Shown: piece after piece, positions 46,121-55,960 of the stretch | Numbering within the stretch: the first letter of the stretch is position 1 | How the letters are laid out: every line of letters starts with the position of its first letter | Assembly (NCBI GenBank): GCA_016703545.1 | Contig: JADJBX010000007.1 | Span: 124,001 to 188,000, forward strand | Reading direction: 5' to 3' | Length of the DNA stretch: 64,000 nucleotides | DNA from: Candidatus Amarobacillus elongatus | GTDB taxonomy: Bacteria; Chloroflexota; Dehalococcoidia; Tepidiformales; Tepidiformaceae | Translations under genes and position numbers: made by a program | Notes under the pieces: model-generated | Seen by the model: the letters and a program-made list of their open reading frames with translations, nothing else | Database searches by the model: none | What the model was told of the DNA's origin: nothing

Positions 46121-47607
46121 GACAACGCCTTCACCGTGGCCGTGACGAGCGCGTCGAGCGACGGCTCGGCGGCCTCGACATCGACACGCCCGAACGCGGC
46201 GCGCGTCGCTTCCGCGGATTCCGGGCCCATCGCCACGAGGCGTGCCGGGGGCGCCAGCGCCGCCTCCCCCAGCGCGGCGCGCAGGAAGCGCGCGGCCGAG
46301 CCGCTCGCGAACAGGACCGCGTCCGCGGCGAGCACGGCCTCGCGCCGCGCCTCGTCCAGCGGTGCCGGGACCGTCTCGTAGATGGCCACCTGCTCCACCA
46401 GCCCACCCCTCCGCCGTAGCGCGCCCGCCATCCGGTCGTCGGTCAGCGACGAAACGGGGAGGAGGATGCGCGCCCCCTGCACCCGCGGCAGCTCCTCGGC
46501 GAGCACGGCGCCGGTCGCGCGCGCCGGCTCGAAATCGGCGATCACGCCCCGCGCCCGCAGCGCCTCCGCGGTCGCGCCGCCCACGGCCGCCACCTTCGTG
46601 GTGCCCAGCGCCCGCGCGTCGCGCCCGGCGCCGTTCAGTGCTTCGAAGAACGCGGCCACGCCGTTCGCGCTCGTGAAGACGATCCAGTCCCAGCGCGACC
46701 CCACGCGCTCGTCCGTGGTCAGCCCCTCCGGGGTGTGGCGAACGGACAGGACGGGCGCTTCCACAACCTCCGCCCCGAGCGCCGCGAGCCGCGCCGCGAG
46801 CTCGCTCGCCTGCGCGCGGGCGCGCGTCACCACCACCCGTTTCCCCGCCAGCGGCCCGGGTTCGAACCACGCCAACTCGTCCGCGAGGGCAGCGGTCTCG
46901 CCGATGACCATCACCGCCGGCGCCCCGAGGCCCGCCTTCGCCACCGCCTCCGCGAGCGTCTCGAGCGTCGCCACCACGTGCCGCTGGCGCGGTGTCGTCC
47001 CCCATTGCACGCAGGCGGCGGGCGTCGCCGGCGGCCAGCCTTCATCCATCAGCCCCCGCAGCGTCGCCGCCAGCCCTTCGACCCCCATGAGCACCACCAG
47101 CGTGCCCGGCCGCGAGGAAGCCGCGTCGTCCCCCGGTTCGCCCCCGTCCACGCGCGTTCGCCCCGTCACCACCCCCAGCGAGGCGCTCATGCCCCGGTGC
47201 GTCACGGGGATGCCCGCGTACGCCGCGGCCGCGATCGCCGACGTCACCCCGGGGATGATCGTGTACGCGATCCCGGCCGCCCGGCACGCGAGCGCCTCTT
47301 CGCCGCCGCGGCCGAAGACGAACGGGTCCCCGCCCTTGAGCCGCACCACCCGCTGGCCCGCGAGCGCACGCCGCACGATCTCGGCTCCGATCTCGCGCTG
47401 GGTCATGGCGTGGCGGGCAGCGCGCTTGCCCACGTACACGAGCTCGCACCCCGCGGGCGCCGCGCGCAGCAGCTCTTCGGAAGCGAGCGCGTCGTAAAGC
47501 ACCGAATCGGCCGCCGCGAGCGCGCGCATGCATGCCACCGTCGCGAGCCCGGGGTCACCCGGCCCGGCGCCGGCAATCCACACATGCCCGCGGGCGGTTT
47601 CGGTCAT
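46108..47607 (-). CDS. cobA-hemD: Uroporphyrinogen-III C-methyltransferase / uroporphyrinogen-III synthase fusion
   Basis: 499 residues. Residues ~1-245 are the SAM-dependent methyltransferase (GAGPGDPGL, RLKGGDPFVFGRGGEE, PVTHRG); ~255-499 are uroporphyrinogen-III synthase (AGKRVVVTRARAQ, FTSANGVAAFF, LFASGSAARFL). It closes and then methylates the tetrapyrrole to precorrin-2. TACCAT ends 7 nt before the ATG. It heads the operon that continues to sirohydrochlorin and siroheme. Confidence 0.93.
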   Translation of the reverse strand: MTETARGHVWIAGAGPGDPGLATVACMRALAAADSVLYDALASEELLRAAPAGCELVYVGKRAARHAMTQREIGAEIVRRALAGQRVVRLKGGDPFVFGRGGEEALACRAAGIAYTIIPGVTSAIAAAAYAGIPVTHRGMSASLGVVTGRTRVDGGEPGDDAASSRPGTLVVLMGVEGLAATLRGLMDEGWPPATPAACVQWGTTPRQRHVVATLETLAEAVAKAGLGAPAVMVIGETAALADELAWFEPGPLAGKRVVVTRARAQASELAARLAALGAEVVEAPVLSVRHTPEGLTTDERVGSRWDWIVFTSANGVAAFFEALNGAGRDARALGTTKVAAVGGATAEALRARGVIADFEPARATGAVLAEELPRVQGARILLPVSSLTDDRMAGALRRRGGLVEQVAIYETVPAPLDEARREAVLAADAVLFASGSAARFLRAALGEAALAPPARLVAMGPESAEATRAAFGRVDVEAAEPSLDALVTATVKALSWDS

Positions 47608-47702
47608 GGATGCAATGGTAGCGCGGGCGGCGGTTCGCGCCGATTTGCCCGCGCCTTCGCCGCTGGCGGTAAGGGAACCGTTAGGTCGGCCGCACCCTCA
47701 CA

Positions 47703-47720
47703 GGATTCTTTAAGGAATCC
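47703..47720 (+). promoter_or_regulatory. Short palindrome upstream of the yceI-like gene
   Basis: GGATTC-TTTAAG-GAATCC, a 6-bp inverted repeat with a 6-nt centre, 42 nt before the start codon, in the 154-bp gap divergent from the siroheme operon. It could be an operator for either side. Confidence 0.4.
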
Positions 47721-47761
47721 CCGGCATCGTCGTTCTGCAACACACGGAGGAACACACACCC

Positions 47762-48547
47762 ATGGGCTCACGCTCGAAGCTCTTCGGCGGTCTTGCCGCC
47801 GCCGTCCTGCTCCTGGTCGTCGGTGGGAGCGCGTTCTGGTACTTCGTCATCCGCGACGACGCACCCGAGAAGGCCACCCTCGCGAGCGCACTCAATTCCA
47901 TCGCGTCGCCGGCCGCCGGCGGCGCCGCCACCAGCGCCGCCACGACCGCGGCTGGCGCCGCGGGCACCGCCCCCGCGCAGGCGACCACGACCGGCGCCGC
48001 TCCCACGTCCTCCGGCCTCGCCGGCACCTGGGTCCCCGACACGAGCAAGGAGACGTTCCTCGGCTACCGCGTGGTCGAGGAGCTCGCGCGCATCGGCACC
48101 ACCACCGCCGTTGGGCGCACCTCCCGCGTGACCGGCAGCGTGGTCATCGACGGCAGCTCGCTCCAGTCGGCGACGATCACCGCCGACATGACCACCCTCA
48201 AGAGCGACAGCAACATGCGCGATGGCCAGCTGCGCAACCAGGGCATCGAGTACTCGAAGTTCCCCACGTCGACGTTCGAAGTGACCGAAGCGATGGCGCT
48301 CCCCGAGGGGCTCGCCGCCGGCCAGGCCGTGAAGACGACGCTCAAGGGCAAGCTCACCCTGCACGGCGTGACGAAGGACGTCTCCGTGCCGGTCGAAGCA
48401 CAGCTGAAGGACGGCCTGCTGGTGGTCGTGGGCAACATCGACATCACCTTCGCGGACTACGCCATCAACAAGCCGCAGGGCGCCTCGGTCCTCAGCATCG
48501 AAGACCACGGCCTCATGGAACTCCAGCTCATCCTCAAGAAGGGCTAG
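47762..48547 (+). CDS. Membrane-anchored YceI-family lipid-binding protein
   Basis: 261 residues. An N-terminal transmembrane segment (~8-30) and an Ala/Thr linker (to ~85) are followed by a YceI lipocalin-like beta-barrel: TSRVTGSVVIDGSSLQSA, NMRDGQLRNQGIEYSKFPTS-type helix region and KLTLHGVTKDVSVPVEAQL. The family binds polyisoprenoids or other amphiphiles outside the membrane. GGAGG lies 12 nt before the ATG. Confidence 0.87.
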   Translation: MGSRSKLFGGLAAAVLLLVVGGSAFWYFVIRDDAPEKATLASALNSIASPAAGGAATSAATTAAGAAGTAPAQATTTGAAPTSSGLAGTWVPDTSKETFLGYRVVEELARIGTTTAVGRTSRVTGSVVIDGSSLQSATITADMTTLKSDSNMRDGQLRNQGIEYSKFPTSTFEVTEAMALPEGLAAGQAVKTTLKGKLTLHGVTKDVSVPVEAQLKDGLLVVVGNIDITFADYAINKPQGASVLSIEDHGLMELQLILKKG

Positions 48548-48623
48548 CCCCGCCGCGAATGCGGCGCCTTCGATGCAGTGTGGGACGCACCGGGCTCTGG
48601 GCCCGTAGGGGCCCACGGGGCCC

Positions 48624-49388
48624 CTACGCCGTGAACCGGCGCGCGAAATCCGCTTCGTCCAGGGAGGCGCCGCGGCGGCGGTCGCTGATGGCGAGCTCCA
48701 TGCGCGTCAGCTGCGCCAGCCCCTTGCGCGTGTCGCTCGCGACCCGCGCCTTGTCCTGGCGCTTGAGCCGCTGCTTGAACAGCCAGTACGTGAACGCCTT
48801 CCACTCCCCGTACGGCACCTGGTCCCGGAGGATCGTCCCCGTCGCCTCGAAGTAGTCCGCCTTCAGCTCCGGCAGCGGCTTGCCGTAGACGCGTTCGAAC
48901 ATCGTCTCGTCGTCCCGGCCCTGCCCCCACGGGCGATTGCGGTTCTCCTTGTGGATGTCCTCTTCGATGGCCAGTTGCAGCGCCTCTTCGACGAGCACGC
49001 CGTAGAGATAGTTCAGGTGCGCCGAGTGCTTGGCCGCCCCGAGCCGCTGTGCGAACTCGTCGTCGTCGATTTCGCGCGGCCAGCGCCCTTCGAACAACAG
49101 TGCGTCCAGTTCGCGCGCGGGCACGATATCGAGCGCCTCGCCGAGCAGCCGTTCGGCGAGCAAGAGCCAGTCGAACGCTTCGCCGCCGATCAGGTAGCGG
49201 TACTCGCGGTCGCCGATGCGTTCCTCGGGGATGCGCCAGCGGCCCACCGCTTCCAGCACGGCATCGAACCAGTGCGTGCCCGTGAGGATCGCGTGGCGCA
49301 TGCGCAGAATCGCCTCTTCCGGCGCGGGAAGATGCTCCTCGGCGGCGTACTCGTAGCCGGCTTCCGGGGCTTCGGGAGACGTGGCCAT
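48624..49388 (-). CDS. Conserved-looking helical hypothetical protein
   Basis: 254 residues, predominantly helical, charged, without membrane segments. Distinctive parts are REYRYLIGGEAFDWLLLAER and GAAKHSAHLNYLYGVLVEEA, and the C-terminus is basic. I do not recognise the family. TATTCT ends 9 nt before the ATG. Confidence 0.65.
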   Translation of the reverse strand: MATSPEAPEAGYEYAAEEHLPAPEEAILRMRHAILTGTHWFDAVLEAVGRWRIPEERIGDREYRYLIGGEAFDWLLLAERLLGEALDIVPARELDALLFEGRWPREIDDDEFAQRLGAAKHSAHLNYLYGVLVEEALQLAIEEDIHKENRNRPWGQGRDDETMFERVYGKPLPELKADYFEATGTILRDQVPYGEWKAFTYWLFKQRLKRQDKARVASDTRKGLAQLTRMELAISDRRRGASLDEADFARRFTA

Positions 49389-49489
49389 GGGCTATTCAGA
49401 ATAACAGACGGCACGAAAAGACCGGGCGTAAGGGCCAACCCGGCAAGGCCGCCCTTTCGCCACCAATCCACGGCCCGGGGAACCCGCGA

Positions 49490-50887
49490 TCACGCCACCG
49501 GCGCCGGGAACGTCCATGGCCGCACCGCTTCGTATGCCGCGCTCACCGCGAGCACCAGCGCATCGCCGTGCCGCGGGCCGACCACCTGGAGCCCCACCGG
49601 AAGCCCTTCGACCAGCCCCGCCGGCAGCGACGCCGCCGGGTGCCCGGTGAGGTTGAACGGGTAGGTGAAAGGGATGAACCCCGCCGGCCCCGCCTCCCGC
49701 CCGCCGATGATGCGCGAAGGCGGGCCCTCGGCCGCGAACGGCAGGGCCGCGCACGTCGGCGTGAGCAGCAGCGTGTACTGGTCGAGGAACGCCGTCATCG
49801 TGCGGTTGAGGGCGTGCCGCGTCTGCAGCGCCTCCGCGACCTGCGTCCCCATCACCGCGCGCGCGTTGTTCGCGAACGCCACGAAGCCGGGCTCCAGATC
49901 CGCCGTCACCGCCTCCCCCAGCATGTCCAACAGGTGCGCGTCGCCGATCGCGCCGATGGCGTACCACGCCGCCATCGGGTCCTGGAATCCCGGGTCCGCC
50001 TCCACCAGCTCGGCGCCCAGCGCCCCCGCCAGCACAACCGCCGCCTGGCGCGCGCATTCGGCCACGGCCGGGTCCACCGCCGCGTAGCCGAGGTCCCCGC
50101 TGAACGCCACCCGGCGGATGACCGGCGGCTCCGAGAGCGCCGCCGCCTCGTAGCCCCCGGCGGGCGCATCGAGCGAATGGAGGTCGTTCGGATGCGGTCC
50201 CGCCGCGAGGTCCAGGTACCGGGCCGCATCGCGGACCGTCCGGGTGAGCGGCCCGAGCGTGCTGTGCGTCGCCCAGTGCGGATAGGTATCGCCCGCCGCG
50301 GGGATGCGCCCCGCGCTCGGCTTGATGCCGTAGCAGCCGCAGAAGGCCGCCGGGATACGGACCGATCCCCCACCGTCCGATCCCGTGCACACACTCACCA
50401 TGCCGCCCGCCACCGCCGCCGCGCTGCCACCGCTGGATCCGCCGGGCGTCTTCGAAACGTCCCACGGGTTGCGGGTCGCGCCGAACAGGCGGTTGACCGT
50501 GAACCCCTTGTAGCCGAACTCCGGCGTGTTCGTTTTGCCGAGGACGACGGCCCCGCCCGCCTTCAGCCGCGCCACCTGCACGCCGTCCGCCGTGGCGATA
50601 CGGTCCTTGAACGGGGTCGCGCCCTGCGTGAACGGCATCCCCGCCACGGGCTCGAGGTCCTTCACTCCGATGGGCACCCCCGCGAACGACCCGGGGTCCT
50701 CGCCGCGGGCGATGGCGGCATCGATCGCGCGCGCCTGTGCCAGCGCCCCCTCCGCATCGACGTGCACGAAGGCGTTCAGCGCCGGGTTCAGGCGCGCCAC
50801 GCGATCGAGCGCCTCTCGGGTGATTTCGACGGCGCTCACCTGGCGCGTGCGCACGCGGTGCGCGGTTTCCCATGCGGCTTCAAGCAT
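49490..50887 (-). CDS. Amidase-signature family enzyme
   Basis: 465 residues. Ser-cisSer-Lys triad: Lys in PIGVKDLEPV, and serines in TPGGSSGGSAAAVAGGM and GSDGGGSVRIPA. It hydrolyses amides; GatA function is unlikely to be provable here because gatB/gatC are absent. GGAGGGGG precedes the ATG, ~9 nt away. It is divergent from the YCII gene. Confidence 0.9.
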   Translation of the reverse strand: MLEAAWETAHRVRTRQVSAVEITREALDRVARLNPALNAFVHVDAEGALAQARAIDAAIARGEDPGSFAGVPIGVKDLEPVAGMPFTQGATPFKDRIATADGVQVARLKAGGAVVLGKTNTPEFGYKGFTVNRLFGATRNPWDVSKTPGGSSGGSAAAVAGGMVSVCTGSDGGGSVRIPAAFCGCYGIKPSAGRIPAAGDTYPHWATHSTLGPLTRTVRDAARYLDLAAGPHPNDLHSLDAPAGGYEAAALSEPPVIRRVAFSGDLGYAAVDPAVAECARQAAVVLAGALGAELVEADPGFQDPMAAWYAIGAIGDAHLLDMLGEAVTADLEPGFVAFANNARAVMGTQVAEALQTRHALNRTMTAFLDQYTLLLTPTCAALPFAAEGPPSRIIGGREAGPAGFIPFTYPFNLTGHPAASLPAGLVEGLPVGLQVVGPRHGDALVLAVSAAYEAVRPWTFPAPVA

Positions 50888-50988
50888 CGGGCGGCCCCCT
50901 CCGGTTCTCGCGCCGCATCGTACGCAGGGGGCCCGCACGCGTCACCATCGTTCCCGGGCCGAATCGCGTTCGCGTACACTTCCCAGCC

Positions 50989-51252
50989 ATGAAATACGTC
51001 GTCTCCTACGAGGCCAATCCCGACGCCGCCGGCCGGATCGTCGAGGTCTACCCGCGCCACGCCGCGCGCATCCCCGAATTCGTCCCCCGCGGCCTCCTCA
51101 TGATCGGCCCGCTCAGCGACCGCTCCGGCGTGCTCGCCATCTTCCGTGACCGCGAAACCGCGCAGGCGTTCATCGATGGCGACCCGTTCGTCACCGAGGG
51201 CATCGTCGCCTCGTGGTCCATCAAGGAATGGGCCGAATCGCTCGTGCCCTGA
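50989..51252 (+). CDS. YCII-related (YciI-like) protein
   Basis: 87 residues. YVVSYEANPDAAGRIVEVYP, RHAARIPEFVPRGLLMIGPL and AQAFIDGDPFVTEGIVASW match the YCII ferredoxin-like fold, with the central His and Asp found in the family active site. Function unknown. TACACT ends 8 nt before the ATG. The GH1 gene follows by 29 nt on the same strand. Confidence 0.85.
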   Translation: MKYVVSYEANPDAAGRIVEVYPRHAARIPEFVPRGLLMIGPLSDRSGVLAIFRDRETAQAFIDGDPFVTEGIVASWSIKEWAESLVP

Positions 51253-51281
51253 ACCCGGCGACCGCGCCAGAAAGGCCGCTC

Positions 51282-52619
51282 ATGACCACGCTGCACTTCC
51301 CGCCCGGCTTCCAGTGGGGCACCGCCACCGCGTCGTACCAGATCGAAGGCGCCATTTCCGAGGGCGGCCGCGGCGTGAGCATCTGGGACACCTTCACGCA
51401 CCAGCCCGGCCGCGTGATGGGCGGCACCAATGGCGATACCGCCTGCGACCACTACCACCGCTACCCCGAGGACGTCGCCCTCATGGCCGACCTCGGCATG
51501 CAGACCTACCGCTTCTCCGTGGCGTGGTCGCGCATCTTCCCGTTCGGCCGCGGCGCCGTTAGCCTCGAAGGGCTCGCCTTCTACGAACGGCTCATCGACG
51601 AGCTCCTGGCGAAGGGCATCCAGCCCGCCCTCACCCTCTACCACTGGGACCTCCCGCAGGCGCTGCAGGACATCGGCGGGTGGGCGAACCGCGAGACCGT
51701 CGACGCCTTCGCCGAGTACGCCGCGTTCCTGTACGAAAAGCTCGGCGACCGCGTGAGCCGCTGGATCACCCTCAACGAGCCGCTGATCTTCACGATGTAC
51801 GGCCACCGCCTGGGGGTGATGGCGCCGGGGCAGAAGGACCTGCGCATCACCGCGCGCGCCGTCCACCACGCCATGCTCGCCCACGGCCGGGCCGTTCGCG
51901 CCTTCCGCGAGAGTGGCGTCGCCGGCGAAATCGGCATCACCAACGCGAACAGCAGCTTCGAACCCGACGACGACAGCGCCGAGACCGCCGCCGCCGTCGA
52001 ACTCGCCCGCGATTTCGAGACACGCCTCTTCCACGGGCCCGTGTTCGGCCGCGGTTACCCCGCGAGCGTCCTCAAGTTCTATGCCGAACGCGGCGCGCCG
52101 TTCCCCATCGAAACCGGCGACATGGACATCATCGCCGAGCCCACGGACTTCCTCGGGGTGAACCTGTACTCGCGCCAGCTCATCCGCCCCGGCGGGCCGA
52201 CGGGCTTCACCTCGGCGCCGCCGCGGCTGCCGCTCCTGCCGATGGGGTACGAAGCCGCCCCACACTCCCTCGGCGATTTCGTCCGCTGGGTCTCGAAGGA
52301 GTACGGCAACCCCGTCATCTACATCACCGAGAACGGCGTCTGCGATAACGCCGAACCCGGCCCGGACGGCACGATCGACGACGCCACCCGCATGGAGCTG
52401 ACGCGCGGCTTCCTCGCCGGCCTCCACGGCGCGATCCAGGACGGCGCCGACGTCCGCGCCTATTACATGTGGTCGCTCATGGACAACTTCGAGTGGGCGT
52501 TCGGCTTCACCAAGCGGTTCGGCATTGTGTTCACGGATTTCGAAAGCGGACGGCGCATTCCCAAGGCGAGCGCCGGCATGTACGCCGCCACCGCCCGCGC
52601 GAACGCCCTCGAGGTGTAG
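51282..52619 (+). CDS. GH1 beta-glucosidase
   Basis: 445 residues, full length. FQWGTATASYQIEGA at the start, acid/base Glu166 (TLNEP) and nucleophile Glu350 (ITENG), plus MWSLMDNFEWAFGF near the end. It hydrolyses beta-linked glucosides or galactosides; no signal peptide, so it acts inside the cell on imported oligosaccharides. AAAGG is ~8 nt before the ATG. Confidence 0.93.
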   Translation: MTTLHFPPGFQWGTATASYQIEGAISEGGRGVSIWDTFTHQPGRVMGGTNGDTACDHYHRYPEDVALMADLGMQTYRFSVAWSRIFPFGRGAVSLEGLAFYERLIDELLAKGIQPALTLYHWDLPQALQDIGGWANRETVDAFAEYAAFLYEKLGDRVSRWITLNEPLIFTMYGHRLGVMAPGQKDLRITARAVHHAMLAHGRAVRAFRESGVAGEIGITNANSSFEPDDDSAETAAAVELARDFETRLFHGPVFGRGYPASVLKFYAERGAPFPIETGDMDIIAEPTDFLGVNLYSRQLIRPGGPTGFTSAPPRLPLLPMGYEAAPHSLGDFVRWVSKEYGNPVIYITENGVCDNAEPGPDGTIDDATRMELTRGFLAGLHGAIQDGADVRAYYMWSLMDNFEWAFGFTKRFGIVFTDFESGRRIPKASAGMYAATARANALEV

Positions 52620-52627
52620 CCCCGGCG

Positions 52628-52843
52628 TCAGACCGCCCGGTACGCCTCGATGCCGCGGGTTTCGCACACGAGCGTCGTGATCGCCTCGTCCGCGAGGTAG
52701 ACCGCGTCCTTGCGCAGCCAGTACCGCCGCCGTGCCTCGCGCACCTCGAAGGCATCGCTGCGAACCGCGCCCACTACCCCCACGGGCAGCCCGCCGAGGG
52801 TGTGGACGAGCGACCCGGACCGGGGTTCGTGGTCCGCGATCAT
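52628..52843 (-). CDS. Small PRC-barrel-like protein
   Basis: 71 residues. GSLVHTLGGLPVGVVGAVRSDAFEV followed by YWLRKDAVYLADE has the turn and strand spacing of a PRC-barrel domain, a module that binds RNA-processing or photosynthetic partners. GGTGG precedes the ATG. A good sigma-70-type promoter lies ~90 nt upstream. Confidence 0.55.
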   Translation of the reverse strand: MIADHEPRSGSLVHTLGGLPVGVVGAVRSDAFEVREARRRYWLRKDAVYLADEAITTLVCETRGIEAYRAV

Positions 52844-52934
52844 CGGTCCGCCACCGTTCTGTCCTCCGCCTCAGTCATGGGTCCCCGCTCAGGATGTGAT
52901 GAAGGCCAGGCACAGTATTGCCGCCGGGACCGCG

Positions 52935-52963
52935 ATTGCACAGTTGGCAACAGAAAATATCAA
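52935..52963 (-). promoter_or_regulatory. Sigma-70-type promoter for the PRC-barrel-like gene
   Basis: On the minus strand TTGATA (52958-52963) and TGCAAT (52935-52940) are 17 bp apart, in an unusually AT-rich stretch of the gap below nhaA. Confidence 0.55.
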
Positions 52964-52985
52964 CGAACTGGCGACTTCCCCGGCG

Positions 52986-54359
52986 TCACGCAGTCGCTGA
53001 GCGCCCCGCGACCGCCGCGTCCTCCGCGGGCGCCGGGTCGCCGGGCGCGAACCAGAGGTAGAAGTACCCGAGCACCCCGGCCACCGCCGACGCTCCGAGA
53101 ATGCCCATCTTCGCCTGCTGCTCCACTACCTCGGACGTAAACGCGAGCCCCGTCACGAACAGCGACACCGTGAACCCGATGCCCGCCAGCAGCCCCACCC
53201 CGGCAACGTGGAGCATGCGCACGTTCGCGGGCAGGGTCGCGATCCCGAAGCGCACCGCCACCCACGAGAACAGGAGAATGCCCACGGGCTTGCCCAGCAC
53301 CAGGCCGAGCGCCACGCCCGCCGTCACCCCGCTCGTGGCCGCGTCCGAAAGCGCATCCCGGCTGATGGGCACCCCCGCGTTCGCCAGCGCGAACACCGGC
53401 ACGACAAGGTAGCTGACCCACGGGTGCAGCCCGCGCTCGAGCCGCGTGAGCGGCGATTCGCTGCCCCGCACCAGCCGTTCGAATTCGCCGAGGGTCGCCT
53501 GCTGCGCCTCCGCATCACCCGAGGAGCGCGCCGCCTGGAAGCGCGCGAGGAGCTCGCCCGCGCTCCCCTCGAACCGTTCGCGCTGGAACACCGCCGTCGC
53601 GGGCGTCAGCACCGCCAGCACCACCCCCGCGAGCGTCGCGTGCACCCCGGACGAATACACCGCCAGCCAGAGCGCCGCGCCAAGGGCCACGTACAGCGCC
53701 AGGTTCGCCACCCCCGCGCGCCGCGCGACGAGCACCCCGCCCGTCGCCGCCGCCGCCCACCCCAGCGCCGCCAGCGAAACGCTCTCCGTATAGAACACCG
53801 CGATCACCGCGATCGCCCCAAGGTCGTCGACGATCGCGAGGGCGAGGAGGAAGACCTTCACGTTGAACGGCGCGCGCCGCCCCAGCAGCGCCAGCACGCC
53901 GAGGCTGAAGGCGATATCCGTGGCCATGGGAATGCCCCAGCCGTGCGCCGATTCGCTTCCCGCGTTGAAGACGGCATAGATACCCGCCGGCACCACCATG
54001 CCCCCCAGCGCCGCCGCCACCGGCAGCGCCGCCCGTCGCGGCGATGCCAGCTCCCCGTGCAACAGCTCGCGCTTGATTTCGAGCCCGGCGACGAAGAAGA
54101 AGACCGTCATCAGGCCGTCGTTCACGAGGTGGCCGAGCGTGTCGTCGACGGTGACGAGGTTGAAATCGAAGCGCAGGCGCGCGTGCCAGAGGTCGTGGTA
54201 GGCGCCATCCCACGGCGAGTTCGCCCAAGCGAGCGCGAGCAGCGCCGCCGCCAGCAGCACGATCCCGCCCGATGCCTCGGCGTGCACGAACGCCTGCGCC
54301 GGGCGCACCAGCCGCTCGGCCACGAACACACGCCCGGCCGGGAATGGCCCTCTCGTCAT
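52986..54359 (-). CDS. nhaA: Na+/H+ antiporter NhaA
   Basis: 457 residues, about 12 helices. ATDIAFSLGVLALLG and ALAIVDDLGAIAVIAVFY carry the paired Asp residues that bind Na+ and protons; GLEIKRELLHGEL is the typical early motif. An insertion of ~60 hydrophilic residues (GSAGELLARFQAARSSGDAE) sits between helices in the second half. It extrudes Na+ in exchange for H+. GGGGAG supports the ATG. Confidence 0.92.
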   Translation of the reverse strand: MTRGPFPAGRVFVAERLVRPAQAFVHAEASGGIVLLAAALLALAWANSPWDGAYHDLWHARLRFDFNLVTVDDTLGHLVNDGLMTVFFFVAGLEIKRELLHGELASPRRAALPVAAALGGMVVPAGIYAVFNAGSESAHGWGIPMATDIAFSLGVLALLGRRAPFNVKVFLLALAIVDDLGAIAVIAVFYTESVSLAALGWAAAATGGVLVARRAGVANLALYVALGAALWLAVYSSGVHATLAGVVLAVLTPATAVFQRERFEGSAGELLARFQAARSSGDAEAQQATLGEFERLVRGSESPLTRLERGLHPWVSYLVVPVFALANAGVPISRDALSDAATSGVTAGVALGLVLGKPVGILLFSWVAVRFGIATLPANVRMLHVAGVGLLAGIGFTVSLFVTGLAFTSEVVEQQAKMGILGASAVAGVLGYFYLWFAPGDPAPAEDAAVAGRSATA

Positions 54360-54502
54360 CGTCTCCCCGCGCCCGAAGGCTCCGCCATCGTACCAAACGG
54401 GGCGGCGCCCGCCGCCGGGTGACACCGGCACCGGAATCCCTATACTTCCCCGCGCGGAACAGCACCGCGTGGCGCGGGAACGCGCCGGGCCGGGGTGTGG
54501 AG

Positions 54503-55954
54503 ATGGACTACAAGTGGCGCTGCCTCATCGCCGTGTGCTTCGGCAGCTACATGGCGACCATGGACTTCTCCATGGTCAACGTCGCGCTCCCCACGCTGTC
54601 AAAGGAGTTCGACCAGCCGCCTGACACCGTCGTCTGGGCCGCGCTTACCTCCAGCCTCGTCGTCACCGGCCTCACCCTCACGGTCGGCCGCATCGGCGAC
54701 CTTTTCGGCCGCAAGCGCGTCTACATGCTGGGCTGGACCATCTTCACCATCGGCCTTCTCGCCGGCGGCTTCACGGACTCGATCGGCCAGCTCATCGGCA
54801 CGCGCATCATCCAGGCCATCGGCGTCTCCATGGCCATCGCGAACGCCAACGCTCTCGTCACCCACGCCTTCCCGGACGAGGAACGCGGCCGCGCTCTCGG
54901 CATGACCGGCGCGGTCGTGGGCGCCGGGCTCGCCTCCGGGCCGATCTTCGGCGGCCTCATCCTCGGCGTCGCCGATTGGCACTGGCTCTTCTTCGCGCGC
55001 GTTCCCATCGGCCTCGTCGCGCTCGTCCTCGCCCATTTCCTCATCCGCGAAACCGCCGGCGCCGCCGCCGGGCAGCGCAAGATCGATGTCCCCGGCGCGC
55101 TCGCCATCTTCTTCACCCTCTCGACCACGCTGGCGGCCGTGAACCGCGGCTCCTCCTGGGGATGGACGTCGCCCGCGGTGCTCGGCGGCTTCGCCATCGG
55201 CATCGTCGCGCTTGCCGCCTTCCTTCGCATCGAATCCCGCAGCGCCGCACCCGTGGTCTCGCTCGCGCTGTTCAAGATGCGCACCTTCTCCGTCTCCGTG
55301 GCCGCGCTGGTGCTGAACTTCGCCGGCCAGTCCGCCGTCACCTTCCTCATGCCGTTCTACCTGGTCAACGTGCGCGACTTCTCGACCGGCCAATCCGGAG
55401 CCATTCTCGCCACCGTGCCCCTCATGATGCTGATCCTGTCGCCGTTCAGCGGCTCCTTCGCCGACCGCCACCAGCTCAAGCACCAGACCACCGTCGGCAG
55501 CGCGCTCGTCACCATCGGGCTGCTCTCCCTCGCGACGATTCACGAGGATTCGTGGGTGCCGCTGATCATGGCGCGCCTCGCCCTCATCGGCATCGGCACC
55601 TCCATCTTCGCCTCCCCCAACAGCTCGCAGATCATGGGCAGCGTGCCCCGGGCGATGCTCGGGACCGCCTCCGCGAGCGTGGCGACGTCGCGCAACATCG
55701 GCAACGCCACGGGCCTCGCCATCGCCAGCACCGTGCTCGTCGCCGTCGCCTCGCACGTCTCGGGCGTCAGCGGCCTGCGCGCCGACCGCATGCCCCCGTC
55801 CGCCCTCCTCGACGGCGTCCGCGTGAGCTTCCTCGTCGCCGCGAGCGTGTCATCGCTCTCGGTGGTCGCCCAGCTGCTCTTCCCGCGCTCGGCGCCGCGC
55901 ATCATCTCGGCCACGGCCGTGCAACCGCAGGAGCAAACCGCCGGGGCGAAGTAG
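54503..55954 (+). CDS. DHA2-type (EmrB/QacA) MFS drug exporter
   Basis: 483 residues with 14 predicted helices. MATMDFSMVNVALPTLSKEF and GRIGDLFGRKRVYMLG (motif A) define the DHA2 family; QAIGVSMAIANANALVTHAF follows. Likely drug or metabolite export. TATACT at 54441-54446 is a candidate -10 with a ~50-nt leader. A GTG two codons upstream is an alternative start. Confidence 0.88.
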   Translation: MDYKWRCLIAVCFGSYMATMDFSMVNVALPTLSKEFDQPPDTVVWAALTSSLVVTGLTLTVGRIGDLFGRKRVYMLGWTIFTIGLLAGGFTDSIGQLIGTRIIQAIGVSMAIANANALVTHAFPDEERGRALGMTGAVVGAGLASGPIFGGLILGVADWHWLFFARVPIGLVALVLAHFLIRETAGAAAGQRKIDVPGALAIFFTLSTTLAAVNRGSSWGWTSPAVLGGFAIGIVALAAFLRIESRSAAPVVSLALFKMRTFSVSVAALVLNFAGQSAVTFLMPFYLVNVRDFSTGQSGAILATVPLMMLILSPFSGSFADRHQLKHQTTVGSALVTIGLLSLATIHEDSWVPLIMARLALIGIGTSIFASPNSSQIMGSVPRAMLGTASASVATSRNIGNATGLAIASTVLVAVASHVSGVSGLRADRMPPSALLDGVRVSFLVAASVSSLSVVAQLLFPRSAPRIISATAVQPQEQTAGAK

Positions 55955-55960
55955 GTAACA

